Source: Kitasatospora sp. GP82 | Lineage (GTDB): Bacteria > Actinomycetota > Actinomycetes > Streptomycetales > Streptomycetaceae | Length of the DNA: 49,846 nucleotides | NCBI RefSeq assembly: GCF_029892105.1 | Contig: NZ_JARZAJ010000047.1 | Location: 1-49,846, forward strand | Reading direction: 5' to 3' | Shown here: piece after piece, positions 1 to 8,641 of the stretch | Layout: each line of letters begins with the position of its first letter | Position numbering within the stretch: the first letter of the stretch is position 1 | Position numbers and translations under genes: made by a program | The notes under the pieces: model-generated | The model's input: the letters and a program-made list of their open reading frames with translations, nothing else | The model's database searches: none | Told to the model about the DNA's origin: nothing

Positions 1-2
1 GC

Positions 3-77
3 TACGTCGCCCGCGAGATCTACCAACTCATCACCGCAGCCAGGAATCCGACCCCTGCACCAGCGTCAGCCGATTGA
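3..77 (+). pseudogene. C-terminal tail of a transposase, cut by the window edge
   Basis: The reading frame is open from the first bases and ends at a TGA after 24 visible residues. They begin YVAREIYQLITAA, which resembles the basic, helical C-terminus of many actinobacterial transposases of the IS110/IS116 type. Only the tail is visible, so the family is uncertain and the gene may be intact or a remnant outside the window. No terminal inverted repeat is recognisable just after the stop. Confidence 0.35.
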
Positions 78-366
78 CATCCATAGGGGCATCAAGGTCC
101 GCAGGATGGGGAAGTCGCTTCTGCGCGAGCGGAACCGGCGGCCGCCTGCAGTCCGCTCGGCCCTGATCTGCCTGCGATACAGGTAGTTCGCTGCCAGCAT
201 GCCGGGCCCCGTGCACACCGGCCTCCCACAGGTACACGTGGTCGTCATGCAGGCAGTATGTCGGGCCTTGCCCACCGGGCACGGCAGGCACGAACACGCG
301 CGAGAACTTCGGCGGCTCCGGGCGCGCCGCCTCGCAACACCCCCTGGGCAGCACGACGATGAGCAG
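78..366. other. Stretch without a supported gene
   Basis: Between the transposase tail and the first small gene no frame shows Streptomyces-like codon use with a ribosome site. It may be IS-flanking DNA. I see no clear hairpin or repeat. Confidence 0.4.
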
Positions 367-645
367 GTGAGCTACCTGCTGGGGTGCGGGCATCCGGACA
401 AGGGCGACTGCGACGGCTACTGCACGGCCGAGCGCGAGGCCCTCGACGCGGAGCCCTTCGCCGACCTGAACGACAACACCTTGGCCTGCGGACATCCGTG
501 GACCGGGACGGTGTGGGAGCCGATTTGCGTGCAGGGCTGTCCGGCACCGGCCGAGCCGGACCACGACGACGGCCTGGACGACGACCTGGACGATGACTTC
601 GACGATGACCTGGAGCTGGCCGGGTTTCCCATCGACGGCATATAG
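367..645 (+). CDS. Small cysteine-rich acidic protein, unknown function
   Basis: A 92-residue protein read from a GTG. It has two similar cysteine/histidine motifs, LGCGHPDKGDCDGYC near the start and LACGHPWTGTVWEPICVQGC in the middle, each opening with CGH, which suggests an internal duplication that binds zinc. The C-terminal third is extremely acidic, with a run of Asp repeats. The frame is open further upstream, but that part is Arg/His-rich with poor codon use, so the GTG at 367 was chosen. I do not recognise a family. Confidence 0.5.
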   Translation: MSYLLGCGHPDKGDCDGYCTAEREALDAEPFADLNDNTLACGHPWTGTVWEPICVQGCPAPAEPDHDDGLDDDLDDDFDDDLELAGFPIDGI

Positions 646-1081
646 CGAGGCCAGCGGCTTGGGCCACCGCACGGTCGAACCGGACCGGCGCTCGCTGGAA
701 TGCGGCCGAGAACCTCGACTGGACCGTCCGGCGAACCGTCAGCTGTCGCGGCGGCTCCGCACCTCGGCTAACGTCCCGGGGTGGTAGATCCCGGCGACTT
801 CGTGGGCAGGAGTTTCGGATCGAAGTTGGTTGGGCTGCCTGCGATCACCCGCAGTTCCGCTGGCCCCGTCCGGAGCCACTTCGGCCCGTATGCCTCGGCC
901 AGGTGCATGCGGAGAAGCCGCCTGAATATCCCCCAGCCCCGGGCTCCCTCGAACCGACCCCCGCGAGCATCCGGTGGCGGGAGGTCCATTTCCGGCCGTT
1001 TCAGCCCGTTCCCATCACGCCGGTTCCTTCCCAGGAGGACCCTGCGGTAGGCGGGTTCTCAACCAACGGGAGTAGCGCAGG
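646..1081. other. Stretch without a convincing gene
   Basis: No frame has both a ribosome site and typical codon use. A minus-strand frame at 768-989 encodes a peptide ending with AYGPKWLRTGPAELRVI and a short tail; it could be a remnant of a lost gene but matches nothing I recognise. The last 60 bases form the leader of the next gene. Confidence 0.35.
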
Positions 1082-1465
1082 GTGTCTGGCAAGAACCGGT
1101 CCACCACCATCTCACCGCCGATCGCGGCGGCCGCGTTCGTGCGCATCCACTACAGGCTGCACACCATCGCCCACCGGCACCTGAGTACGGATGAGGAGTT
1201 GAAGCGCGGCCGCCGGGCGGTGTGGGCCGCGGCCAGCTTCTTCGCTGCCGGAGCGGGCGCAAGCAGCGTGTACGGCGCGGCCAGGGCACTGGGCGCGGGG
1301 GAGACCAACGCCTGGCGGATCACGCTGGCGGTGTTCCTGACCGTCTTCCTCGGGCTGTCGATCTGGCCGCTCGTCGAACCCGGCACATTTCGCCCGCGTT
1401 GGGTCCTGGGCAGCACCGCCGGCGCGATGCTGCTGTTCCTGGCGCTCTCCACGCTCTTCATCTGA
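1082..1465 (+). CDS. Small integral membrane protein, unknown function
   Basis: A 127-residue protein with a GTG start. After a basic N-terminus of about 40 residues (IHYRLHTIAHRHLSTDEELK) come three hydrophobic segments at roughly residues 47-67, 77-97 and 107-127, so it should sit in the cytoplasmic membrane with an N-in topology. The third segment ends at the stop codon. It is followed 32 bp later by another small gene on the same strand, suggesting co-transcription. No enzymatic motif is visible. Confidence 0.6.
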   Translation: MSGKNRSTTISPPIAAAAFVRIHYRLHTIAHRHLSTDEELKRGRRAVWAAASFFAAGAGASSVYGAARALGAGETNAWRITLAVFLTVFLGLSIWPLVEPGTFRPRWVLGSTAGAMLLFLALSTLFI

Positions 1466-1497
1466 GACCGGTTCCGGCAGAGGAGAGGGGGAACGGC

Positions 1498-1722
1498 GTG
1501 GGATGGCTGTGGGACAGCACGGACGGGCCGCAGTTCGAGGCGGTGGTGTCCGACCACGTGGTCTACGACGCCTACACGGACGAGTTCGGGATCGTGTTCC
1601 TGGAGTCCGGGTACGGCGACATCGAGATCGTGATCGACGGGGCGGTGGTCGACGGCTACGTCTACCCAGCCCACACCGACCACCACGGCCGCCTGTGGAT
1701 CGACATGGACGGCGAGTACTGA
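1498..1722 (+). CDS. Small acidic protein, unknown function
   Basis: A 74-residue protein from a GTG placed just after a GAGAGGGGG ribosome site. It is rich in Asp, Val and Tyr (VVYDAYTDEFGIVFLESGYG), with alternating hydrophobic residues typical of a small beta-rich fold. It ends 19 bp before the CoiA-like gene and probably shares its transcript. I do not recognise a family. Codon use is typical of the host. Confidence 0.6.
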   Translation: MGWLWDSTDGPQFEAVVSDHVVYDAYTDEFGIVFLESGYGDIEIVIDGAVVDGYVYPAHTDHHGRLWIDMDGEY

Positions 1723-1741
1723 ACCTGCCAGAGGGGGGCTG

Positions 1742-3064
1742 ATGGCGTTCCGTGTCGTGCACGCCGAGTGGGGCACCGTCTTCGCGCACCTGCCCGATCT
1801 CGGGTGCGGGCAGAGCTGGCAGGCGGTGTGGAAGGCGAAGCCAGCCCCGCCGCTGGTCTGCGCAGAGTGCCGCCACCCGATGCACGCGAAGGTCTCCTAC
1901 AGCGGGCTGCGGTTCTTCGCCCACGCTCCCCACCCGCCGAATTGCGAGATCGCCCTCCAGGGCGAGTCGGAGGCTCACCATCTCCTCAAGCTGGAGCTGG
2001 CCGGCGCCACCCGGGACGCCGGCGGCCACGCCGAGCTGGAGGTCCGCTCCCCCGACGGCTCTTGGCGGGCGGACGTGCTGGCCACCGATCCGTCCGGGAC
2101 CTGGCGGATGGCGCTCGAGGCCCAGCTGTCCCCGATCACCGGCGCCGACATCACCGCTCGCACCGGGCGGATGCTCGCCGACGGCGTCACCTCTTGCTGG
2201 TTCAGCGACCGGCCGAGACCGCCGTGGCTCGGCACAGTGCCGTCCCTGAGGCTGACCACGACCGACGTCGGGGTCCTCGTTGCCGAGGGCCTGGTGAAGT
2301 TCACCGGCGGAGGCTGGGAGGCGGCGCCGCAGGTGCCCGTCGCCGACTTCCTGCGCTGGGTGTTCTCCGGCAAGGTGGCTCCGCACGCCCCGCGGCTGCA
2401 TCTGCGCTACCCCCACCGGCAGCTCTCCCAGGTGTGGACCGCGCCCCAGTACGTCGCCGCCGAGGACGCCCACCTGGTGGAGGCCCGCCGGAGGGAGCAG
2501 GAGCAGGAGCAGCAGCTGGCCCGGTACCGCGCGCAAGCGGCAAGGAAGCGAGCCGCCATCGACGCGAAGAACGCCATCTCCCGGGCGAATGCGCTGGAGA
2601 GTGCGACATCGGCTGAACAGGAAGCCCGACTCGCACCGCGCGGTCCCGCCGAAGTGCGCCGGCACGTCCTCGGGATGAACCGCGGGGTCCGGCAGGCGGT
2701 GGAGCACCTGGCCCGCGAGCACCGGATCACGGTGGAGGTGGGCTGGAGCATCGCCGATCGGCGGTGGGCTGCCGGGACCCCGCTGGTGGGGCCCGACGGA
2801 GTACCGGTCGCCGTCTTCGACCCGGAACCCTCCCTCGTCAAGGGCGAGGCGTTCCTGCTGCTGGCCGGCATGCTGCTGCTGTTCACCACCGTCGCCGACA
2901 TGAAGCGCTTCGACCGGAATACCCGCAACGCCCGCCGTCGCCGGGTGCCGGCCGACGGTTGGAAGATGCAGCGCACCGAATCGGAACCCCCACCCCGCCC
3001 TCCAACCGGGAAGGCCCCGCCCAAATCCCCAGTGCCGAGGTGCCGACCTGTAGCCGGCCCCTGA
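1742..3064 (+). CDS. CoiA-like competence/nuclease family protein
   Basis: A 440-residue protein with an ATG preceded by GAGGGGGG. The N-terminal part has a Cys pair (LVCAECRHPMHAK) and a later Cys/His set (HPPNCEIALQGESEAHHLLK). It is followed by a region resembling the CoiA nuclease domain, with the acidic strand WRADVLA and then MALEAQLS at about residues 115-140. CoiA proteins take part in processing DNA taken up by competent cells; in Streptomyces such genes are common in accessory DNA and their role is untested. The middle is a Glu/Gln/Arg-rich coiled coil (about 245-285), and near residue 370 there is one hydrophobic segment. The family call rests on motif pattern. Confidence 0.6.
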   Translation: MAFRVVHAEWGTVFAHLPDLGCGQSWQAVWKAKPAPPLVCAECRHPMHAKVSYSGLRFFAHAPHPPNCEIALQGESEAHHLLKLELAGATRDAGGHAELEVRSPDGSWRADVLATDPSGTWRMALEAQLSPITGADITARTGRMLADGVTSCWFSDRPRPPWLGTVPSLRLTTTDVGVLVAEGLVKFTGGGWEAAPQVPVADFLRWVFSGKVAPHAPRLHLRYPHRQLSQVWTAPQYVAAEDAHLVEARRREQEQEQQLARYRAQAARKRAAIDAKNAISRANALESATSAEQEARLAPRGPAEVRRHVLGMNRGVRQAVEHLAREHRITVEVGWSIADRRWAAGTPLVGPDGVPVAVFDPEPSLVKGEAFLLLAGMLLLFTTVADMKRFDRNTRNARRRRVPADGWKMQRTESEPPPRPPTGKAPPKSPVPRCRPVAGP

Positions 3065-3116
3065 CGCGCCGCCTGCCGCCGAACGTTGCGACTGTCTCCG
3101 TCCGGCCGCTCGGGCT

Positions 3117-3644
3117 TCAGGACACCCTCGTCGATTGCGGGCTCGGAGGCTGCCTGCGCTGGTCGGCCTTGGACTGATGAGCGTGGGTAGCGGTGCGGCT
3201 GAGCAGGATGGTGCGGCGGATTGACGCGACGGCGGCGGCCGCCGTCGCGGTGGAGGCAGGTTCACCGTCCAGGGGCAGGGCGTTGGTATTGACGAGTCGC
3301 TGGCGGCAGCGAGGGCAGCCGTGGTCGGCGTCGAGCTGCCAGCCGTCTTCGCAGCGCGGGTCGAGGCAGGCGGGCGCGGCGGCCAGGTCGAGGGCGATCT
3401 CGTCCGCCCGGTCCGCGATCTCACCTGCGGGCAGGTGGCTGAAGCGGGCGTACCAGCGGCGTTCGATTCGCTCCCGCAGCTCGGCGGGAGTGCGGTGGTG
3501 GAGCTCGTGGAGGACGAGTTGGCGCACGGAGGCGGGGAGGCCGCCGTGACGGGCGAGGGCGGCCTGCAACACGGGCGGGTAGGCCTGGGTGACCCATACC
3601 GCAGGGTGCTGGCCCTGCGGGCCGGGCGGATGGCTGACGGTCAT
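3117..3644 (-). CDS. Protein with a C-terminal zinc ribbon, unknown function
   Basis: A 175-residue protein. I chose ATG 3644, which has GGAGAGGGG eight bases upstream; a TTG at 3650 is also possible. The helical N-terminal half contains LRERIERRWYARFSHL, a pattern seen in several Streptomyces plasmid proteins, and is followed by CLDPRCEDGWQLDADHGCPRC, a four-cysteine zinc site at about residues 95-115. It lies directly downstream of the large helix-turn-helix protein, and the two are likely translationally coupled. The C-terminus is Ser/Gln-rich and probably disordered. Confidence 0.6.
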   Translation of the reverse strand: MTVSHPPGPQGQHPAVWVTQAYPPVLQAALARHGGLPASVRQLVLHELHHRTPAELRERIERRWYARFSHLPAGEIADRADEIALDLAAAPACLDPRCEDGWQLDADHGCPRCRQRLVNTNALPLDGEPASTATAAAAVASIRRTILLSRTATHAHQSKADQRRQPPSPQSTRVS

Positions 3645-3646
3645 GA

Positions 3647-6253
3647 TCAATTCCCCTCTCCGACGGCGACCGTCGAGGTTCCAGTGCTCCGGTCAGTGCC
3701 TTCCACGGCCTGGAGGTGGCCTCCGGGCCGAGCGGCCGGTCCGGTCCGGGCCGCCATCTTGGCCCGCAGGTCCGACACCTGCTCCAGCCGCTGCTTCAGC
3801 AGCCACGTCGCCGCCTGGGCCTGCGCCTGCTCGGCCCGCAGAACAGCGGTCTCCTCGGCCGCCTCCTCGGTCGGGTACCGGTGCCGCGAGCGCATCACCG
3901 CGTCGTAGGCCGCCTCCGCCTCTCGCACCGCCGGCTCGGACGCGGCGAAGTGGTCGAGTGCCTCCTGCCGGAACTCACCCACGGCGTGCTGCATCGCCAG
4001 CATCACCACCCCACGAGCGATCTCCCCGTCCGGGTCCGCCAGGCCGGTACGGGCATGGGTCCGACGCGCCTGCAGCTCGTCCCGGGCCACCTGCCACACC
4101 TTCCGGACCGAGGCACGCGAGCCCAGGTCAGCCTGGGTGGCCAGCACCAGGTCGATGGCGGCGTGCACACTCACCGCGATCTCCCGCTGCCACCCGCACC
4201 GCGTGCACAACCCAGCCGCCTGCTCCGCACCGCAGTCCGCACACGGCACCGCCACCCGGGCCCGCTCGGCCTCGGCCGCCCGGGCCTCCCGCTCCGGCCG
4301 CTGCGCCTCCCACCGTGCCTGGGCCTCTGCGGTCCGGCGGTCGGCCTCCGCCTGGACTGCGGCGCGGGAGGTCGCGTGGCCGCGCAGCGCGTCCTCGATG
4401 GCTCCCTGCCGCGCCTCGAACGTCGCGCCGGGAAGGTCCCGGACGACCTGGCGGATCACCGACCGCCGCGTGCTGCGGCGGTCCTCCACCCGCAGGTCGC
4501 AGGTGGTGCACTCCCGCTCGCCGTCCAGCCGGACGCCGTTGTCGCAGGCTGGGTGCCTGCACTCCTGCTCCTGCGGCAGGCCTCGCTCCAGCATCCAGGC
4601 GACGGGGGCGGAGATGGTCGGGTTGCCCTGTCGGCGCTGGCGCTCGCGCCGGTAGGCGAGCCGGTCGGCCAGGACCTTCGGGGCGTGCTCTCGGCCGGTC
4701 CACACCGCGATGGCGTCGAGGGCCAGACCGGCGTGCTTGAGCAGGAACTTCCTGGTTGACGGTCGCTCCAGTCGCTGCCAGAGGTCCGCGACGGGAGCCA
4801 GGGCCCAGGCGAGGTCAGGGTTCTTCGGCAGGTCGACAGCCGGCGCCCGGAAGCCCTCACGCTCCGGCTGCTCCTGGTGGTGCTGGTTGGTCGGGTTGTG
4901 CTGTTCCCCGCGAAGCGGGCATGCCCCGGCATCGCCATCGGCCTGCTCCGGCAGGTCGGCGGCGTGCTCGATCTCGCGTGCGCACGCGCGCTCCGGCCCG
5001 TGCTGGGTCACCCCAACGGCGCAAGCGCCGGAAGAGCCAGCAACTTCGTCAACACAACCACCAACAGCAACACCAGAAGCGTGGAGAGTGTGTACGTCGG
5101 CACCGCCGACCTCAGCCGACACTCCCTCACCGGCGGGCATTTCCGCAGTTCGCAGCCCTGCCAGCGGCTCAGCAAGCGACTCCGGGGCTTCAAGATCCCC
5201 TTCGGCACCGTGCGCGGCCGACGAAGAAGCCGTCCCCGGCACCTCAACGCCGCCCGAGCCCAAGCACGCAGGCGCCGGGGCAGGCTTCACCAGCCGCATC
5301 CCCCGCTTCTCCCCCTGGCGGGCCTTCTCGCCCGTGACTGGCTTCCCGACCGCCCGCACCGCGGCGTGCCGCTCGGCAACCGGCAGCAAGCGCACCCGAC
5401 CCGTCAGCTCACCCTCGCCGTCCCGCTCCACCGCGACCAGGCCGCCCATTTCCAGACGGTCGAGGAGCCGACCAGCCGTCACCAGGCCGACGCGGAGGTG
5501 CCGGGCGTCCGCCGGGCTGGCCTGACCGCGCATCAGCAGAGCGAGGGTCGCTGCGCCCCGCCCCAGCTCCGGGGACCTGAGCGAGCCGGGAGCAAGCCGC
5601 AGCCAGCCGGTCTCGCGGCACGACAGCACCAGCAGCAGGAGCGCGAGCCGCTCGGCCGCAGCACCAGGGCCGCGCCGCTCCGCCAGCCGCCCGGCCGGAA
5701 TCGCCGGCTTGCCCTTCGGCTCCCAGCCCGGACCGAACAGAGCCTCGACAAGGCGCAGCAGCGTCGCCAGCTCACGACGGGTCAGGGCGAGCGGGTGGCC
5801 TTTGTCCTTGGCCCGGCGGACCTGCCACACGGGCTGAAGCACGATGTCGAGGGCCACCGGATGCCCGTCGTCGTCGGTCTCCACCCAGGTCTTGATCGCG
5901 CCCCGGGCCCGCAGCGGCGGTAGCACACGGTGGCTGATCGTGGAGACCCCGACACCGAGCCACCGTCCGAGTTCACCGGACCAGGTCCGGACGTGGGCTC
6001 GCTTCACACCGCCCTTGGCGAACAGCACCACGGCAGCTGCCCTGGCTACGTCCGGCAGGCCAGCCACCGACTCGTCCTCGAGCAGGGCACGCACCGCCGT
6101 CTGCAGACGCACCCGCATGGTCTCGCCCAGAAGCAGCGGGTCCGGCGCCTCTTTCTGAGAAGGCACAGCGCGCAGCCAGCGGCGGCCGGCCGCCGGACGC
6201 GGCCCGGCATCAGGCGTGCAGGGCGGTTGCGTCGCGATCGCGGTGGCGCTCAC
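3647..6253 (-). CDS. Large winged-helix protein with two zinc ribbons, possible replication or partition factor
   Basis: An 868-residue protein from a GTG. Residues about 75-125 hold a winged-helix pattern (GVGVSTISHRVLPPLRARGA), and a second helical domain covers about 150-300. A low-complexity linker follows. The C-terminal half holds one four-cysteine site (CRHPACDNG, then CTTC) and a second (CADCGAEQAAGLCTRCGW), ending in a long Ala/Glu/Arg coiled coil. Proteins with this N-terminal helix-turn-helix layout are frequent on Streptomyces plasmids and integrative elements, but their job is not established. I see no ATPase or nuclease motif. The weak ribosome site leaves the exact start uncertain. 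Confidence 0.55.
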   Translation of the reverse strand: MSATAIATQPPCTPDAGPRPAAGRRWLRAVPSQKEAPDPLLLGETMRVRLQTAVRALLEDESVAGLPDVARAAAVVLFAKGGVKRAHVRTWSGELGRWLGVGVSTISHRVLPPLRARGAIKTWVETDDDGHPVALDIVLQPVWQVRRAKDKGHPLALTRRELATLLRLVEALFGPGWEPKGKPAIPAGRLAERRGPGAAAERLALLLLVLSCRETGWLRLAPGSLRSPELGRGAATLALLMRGQASPADARHLRVGLVTAGRLLDRLEMGGLVAVERDGEGELTGRVRLLPVAERHAAVRAVGKPVTGEKARQGEKRGMRLVKPAPAPACLGSGGVEVPGTASSSAAHGAEGDLEAPESLAEPLAGLRTAEMPAGEGVSAEVGGADVHTLHASGVAVGGCVDEVAGSSGACAVGVTQHGPERACAREIEHAADLPEQADGDAGACPLRGEQHNPTNQHHQEQPEREGFRAPAVDLPKNPDLAWALAPVADLWQRLERPSTRKFLLKHAGLALDAIAVWTGREHAPKVLADRLAYRRERQRRQGNPTISAPVAWMLERGLPQEQECRHPACDNGVRLDGERECTTCDLRVEDRRSTRRSVIRQVVRDLPGATFEARQGAIEDALRGHATSRAAVQAEADRRTAEAQARWEAQRPEREARAAEAERARVAVPCADCGAEQAAGLCTRCGWQREIAVSVHAAIDLVLATQADLGSRASVRKVWQVARDELQARRTHARTGLADPDGEIARGVVMLAMQHAVGEFRQEALDHFAASEPAVREAEAAYDAVMRSRHRYPTEEAAEETAVLRAEQAQAQAATWLLKQRLEQVSDLRAKMAARTGPAARPGGHLQAVEGTDRSTGTSTVAVGEGN

Positions 6254-6430
6254 CGGCCACCCCGGCGGGCAGCCGACGGCGACGCGGGACGTACCGGAAT
6301 GGCCGGAAACGCGCGGTTTCGACGGCGCATGGGCATGCCGAAGTGGATTTCGGCAGCGCTGTGCTGCATCATGGCGGTGCTCTCCTGGATGCCCGGGAGG
6401 GTACGCAAAAGGCCTTCACCGGGCTGGATG

Positions 6431-6448
6431 CGGTTCTGGCGAGAACCG
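6431..6448. promoter_or_regulatory. Inverted repeat upstream of the large helix-turn-helix gene
   Basis: CGGTTCT and AGAACCG form a perfect 7-bp dyad around GGCG, followed by a run of five A. It lies about 180 bp upstream of the start of the minus-strand 868-residue gene and could be an operator. Nothing else supports it. Confidence 0.3.
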
Positions 6449-6619
6449 AAAAATGTGCGAGACGACTGGCCACACGCCCGGCAAGGCGGGGCGGTCCCTC
6501 ACACCGAGGATTGTCTGGGCGCTTCACCGGGCTGCTAACCCGGTTGGCCCCCGGGCGGCGCTACCGCAGCAACCTCCCTGCAAGGAGGAAGTGCGGAATG
6601 GGGCGCCGCCCCAGCAGGC

Positions 6620-6892
6620 CTAGGTCATAACCACCCCCGCGCCAAGCCGGCCACACGAGGCGGCCGCAGCGGGCACCATGCTCCTGACGACGCGGAGCCT
6701 GGCAGAACCCGACCGGATCAAGCCCTCACGGGCGACACGCGGACGGGTGAACCCCGCACAGCACAAACCAACGCTGAGCAGGGAAATCTCGGGCCGGAGC
6801 AGGCCGCAGGCAGCCGGGCGCGACAGCAGGCCGCGCGACATCGGCCGGCGGCTATTGCGCCGCTGGGCCTCCCACCAGGTACGCTGAATCAC
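6620..6892 (-). CDS. Possible small basic protein
   Basis: A 90-residue frame starting at GTG with a strong AGGAGG eight bases upstream. The N-terminus reads MIQRTWWEAQRRNSRRPMSR; the remainder is hydrophobic and Arg/Ala-rich. Codon use is poor for Streptomyces (TTG, TGT, GGT), so the ribosome site is the main support. It could be a leader peptide or a chance frame in an otherwise untranslated 980-bp region. Confidence 0.3.
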   Translation of the reverse strand: MIQRTWWEAQRRNSRRPMSRGLLSRPAACGLLRPEISLLSVGLCCAGFTRPRVAREGLIRSGSARLRVVRSMVPAAAASCGRLGAGVVMT

Positions 6893-6989
6893 AGCGCACA
6901 CCTCCTCTTGCTAAAAGGTGTACCGCTACCGAGCCAGTCGAGCCGCCATCACACAGCTCCTGGCTCACCGGCCCCGGGTAACCGAGACC

Positions 6990-7076
6990 GGCGGGTCTTC
7001 CACCCCGCCGCGGTTGCAACGGGGCCGTTGACTTTTGTGCGACCTTCACCACCCGGCGGGGATTCCACCCCCCGCC
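6990..7076. repeat. Duplicated hairpin in the intergenic region
   Basis: Two similar hairpins occur 65 bp apart: GGCGGGTCTTCCACCCCGCC at 6990-7009 and a longer version at 7055-7076 with arms GGCGGGG/CCCCGCC. Both carry TTCCACC in the loop region (GGTGGAA on the minus strand). The surrounding 6254-7232 stretch holds no other well-supported gene. They may lie in the leader of the minus-strand small frame or form protein-binding sites. Confidence 0.45.
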
Positions 7077-7152
7077 AGCCCGTTGCGGTCAGCACCTGAT
7101 CCTAAACCCACAGTATGCCTCGTTGGCCACACCATTCACTCACAGGGATCCG

Positions 7153-7166
7153 TGTGTCGGCATAGC
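7153..7166 (+). promoter_or_regulatory. Outlying copy of the TGTCGGCATA motif
   Basis: TGTGTCGGCATAGC occurs here, downstream of the XRE/TPR gene. The same TGTCGGCATA core is found twice in the promoter region of the GntR regulator at 9455-9518, so this may be a third binding site of that regulator. Confidence 0.35.
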
Positions 7167-7232
7167 CGCGTCGGCGCCCTGGTAACACAGCGCATTCGGC
7201 GAACGGCGCAGTGCAGAACGTGCAACGCGCCG

Positions 7233-8465
7233 TCACTGGCCACCACGCAGCTCACGCAAGTGGTTGACGAACTCCAGCGCCTCCCCTGCGTGCCCGAAGC
7301 GATTCTGCAGCACCTGCCCGAGATCGCCAGCGACCATCGCCAGGGACGGCAGCGACTGCCGATTGCCCTGCAACGCCTTCTCGCCAAAGGCGAGTGCGGT
7401 GTCCAGGTCGCCGGCCCGGGCAGCAATGACGCCAAGGGTGACCCGAGCCTCAGCGATCCTCATCGGAGCGCGCTCGGTGCCATCGAAGTCGGTGCTCGCC
7501 CGGATCACCTCGGCGGCCAACTGCTCCGCGAGACGGTCCTCGCCGACCTTGCGATAAGCGTCCATCCGGTAGAAGTCGTACTTGGCCGGGTCCACGACGA
7601 AGTGGTGCTCGATGTTCTCGGGGTAGGGCAGCCGTTCGAGCAGCTGTCGGCCCTTGTCCAGTGCGACTTCTGTCTGTTGGCGGTCTCCGAGCCGAGCCCA
7701 CGCCTTCGCCTGCTGCGCGTACAGCTGAGCAGCCACCGAGTCATTCGGTGCCACGGCGATGCCAGCCTCTGCGGCCGCGATAACGCCGCGGAAGTCCCCC
7801 CGGGTCAGCGCAAACCACGCACGCATCTCGTGGGCCCAACCCTGGACGCCGGGCTCCCCCGCTTCCTGGCCGAGCATCAGGGCGGCCTGCCGCGTGCCTT
7901 CGGCATCGCGAGGCCGACCGGAGTCGTACTCCACGCAGCCAACGAGAAGCGACAACTTGCCAGCGAGAGCGATAAGTTCACGGTGCTGCGCAAGGCTGAC
8001 GCGCTGGTGCTGAAGGCCAACGACCCTGCCGAGCCAGGCCCGCCCCTCTACCAGAAGCTGGTCCGCAGGCATATAAGCGTATTCGCAGCAGAGTCGATCC
8101 GCCGTGATTCGCAGCGCGTCCAGGGTTGCATTGTCGACGTCGCTCGCCCGAAGTCGCGCGATGATCTCGACCGTATCCAAGCCGCTCACCTGCAGGATCT
8201 CGGCGCGCCCGTCTCGTCGACCGCGCTCTGGGAAGAACGCGCCGGTCGTGGTTCCGAAGGTGCGGGCGATCTGTGCTTTGTACTTCTTCGGCTCTACCTC
8301 GCCGGCCTCCCACCGCTTCCACTGCCGCAGAAGGTCCTGCTCCAGGACGTCTACGTCTGGAGGTAGGTAGGCGATCATCACGCGCACCGCATCGAGCTGC
8401 GACCAACCTCGGGCAGCCCGCTCCTCAACCATGCGGCGAGCCCAGCTGGGACGTTCGTCGGACAT
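7233..8465 (-). CDS. XRE-type helix-turn-helix regulator with tetratricopeptide-like C-terminus
   Basis: A 410-residue protein. ATG 8465 has AGGAGG eight bases upstream. The N-terminal 75 residues form an XRE-like helix-turn-helix (MVEERAARGWSQLDAVRVM, then WKRWEAGEVEPKKYKAQIA). The rest is helical with repeated Ala/Leu pairs (VAAQLYAQQAKAWARLGDRQ), typical of the TPR-like sensor half of large Streptomyces regulators. It likely binds DNA and responds to a peptide or protein partner. A symmetric array of GTGACA/TGTCAC hexamers lies in its own promoter and is a good candidate for autoregulation. Confidence 0.75.
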   Translation of the reverse strand: MSDERPSWARRMVEERAARGWSQLDAVRVMIAYLPPDVDVLEQDLLRQWKRWEAGEVEPKKYKAQIARTFGTTTGAFFPERGRRDGRAEILQVSGLDTVEIIARLRASDVDNATLDALRITADRLCCEYAYMPADQLLVEGRAWLGRVVGLQHQRVSLAQHRELIALAGKLSLLVGCVEYDSGRPRDAEGTRQAALMLGQEAGEPGVQGWAHEMRAWFALTRGDFRGVIAAAEAGIAVAPNDSVAAQLYAQQAKAWARLGDRQQTEVALDKGRQLLERLPYPENIEHHFVVDPAKYDFYRMDAYRKVGEDRLAEQLAAEVIRASTDFDGTERAPMRIAEARVTLGVIAARAGDLDTALAFGEKALQGNRQSLPSLAMVAGDLGQVLQNRFGHAGEALEFVNHLRELRGGQ

Positions 8466-8527
8466 TTCAGGTCCTCCTATGAGCGTCAGGTGGGGCGAGT
8501 CTGGCACCTGAGGGCGGTGCTACGGAG

Positions 8528-8572
8528 GTGACAGATCGCGGTGACATTCGATTTGTCACCGCCTCATGTCAC
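8528..8572. promoter_or_regulatory. Four-hexamer operator array in the XRE gene promoter
   Basis: GTGACA occurs at 8528 and 8541, and its reverse complement TGTCAC at 8554 and 8567. All four start exactly 13 bp apart, giving a large dyad whose centre is a perfect 9-bp inverted repeat (GCGGTGACA / TGTCACCGC around TTCGATT). It lies 63-107 bp upstream of the XRE start codon. Confidence 0.6.
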
Positions 8573-8641
8573 TTCCTGCAGGCGGCTCTTCGGGGCACGG
8601 TGACCGGGCTGATGTTGAACGAGCTCAGGGGGAACACGGTG

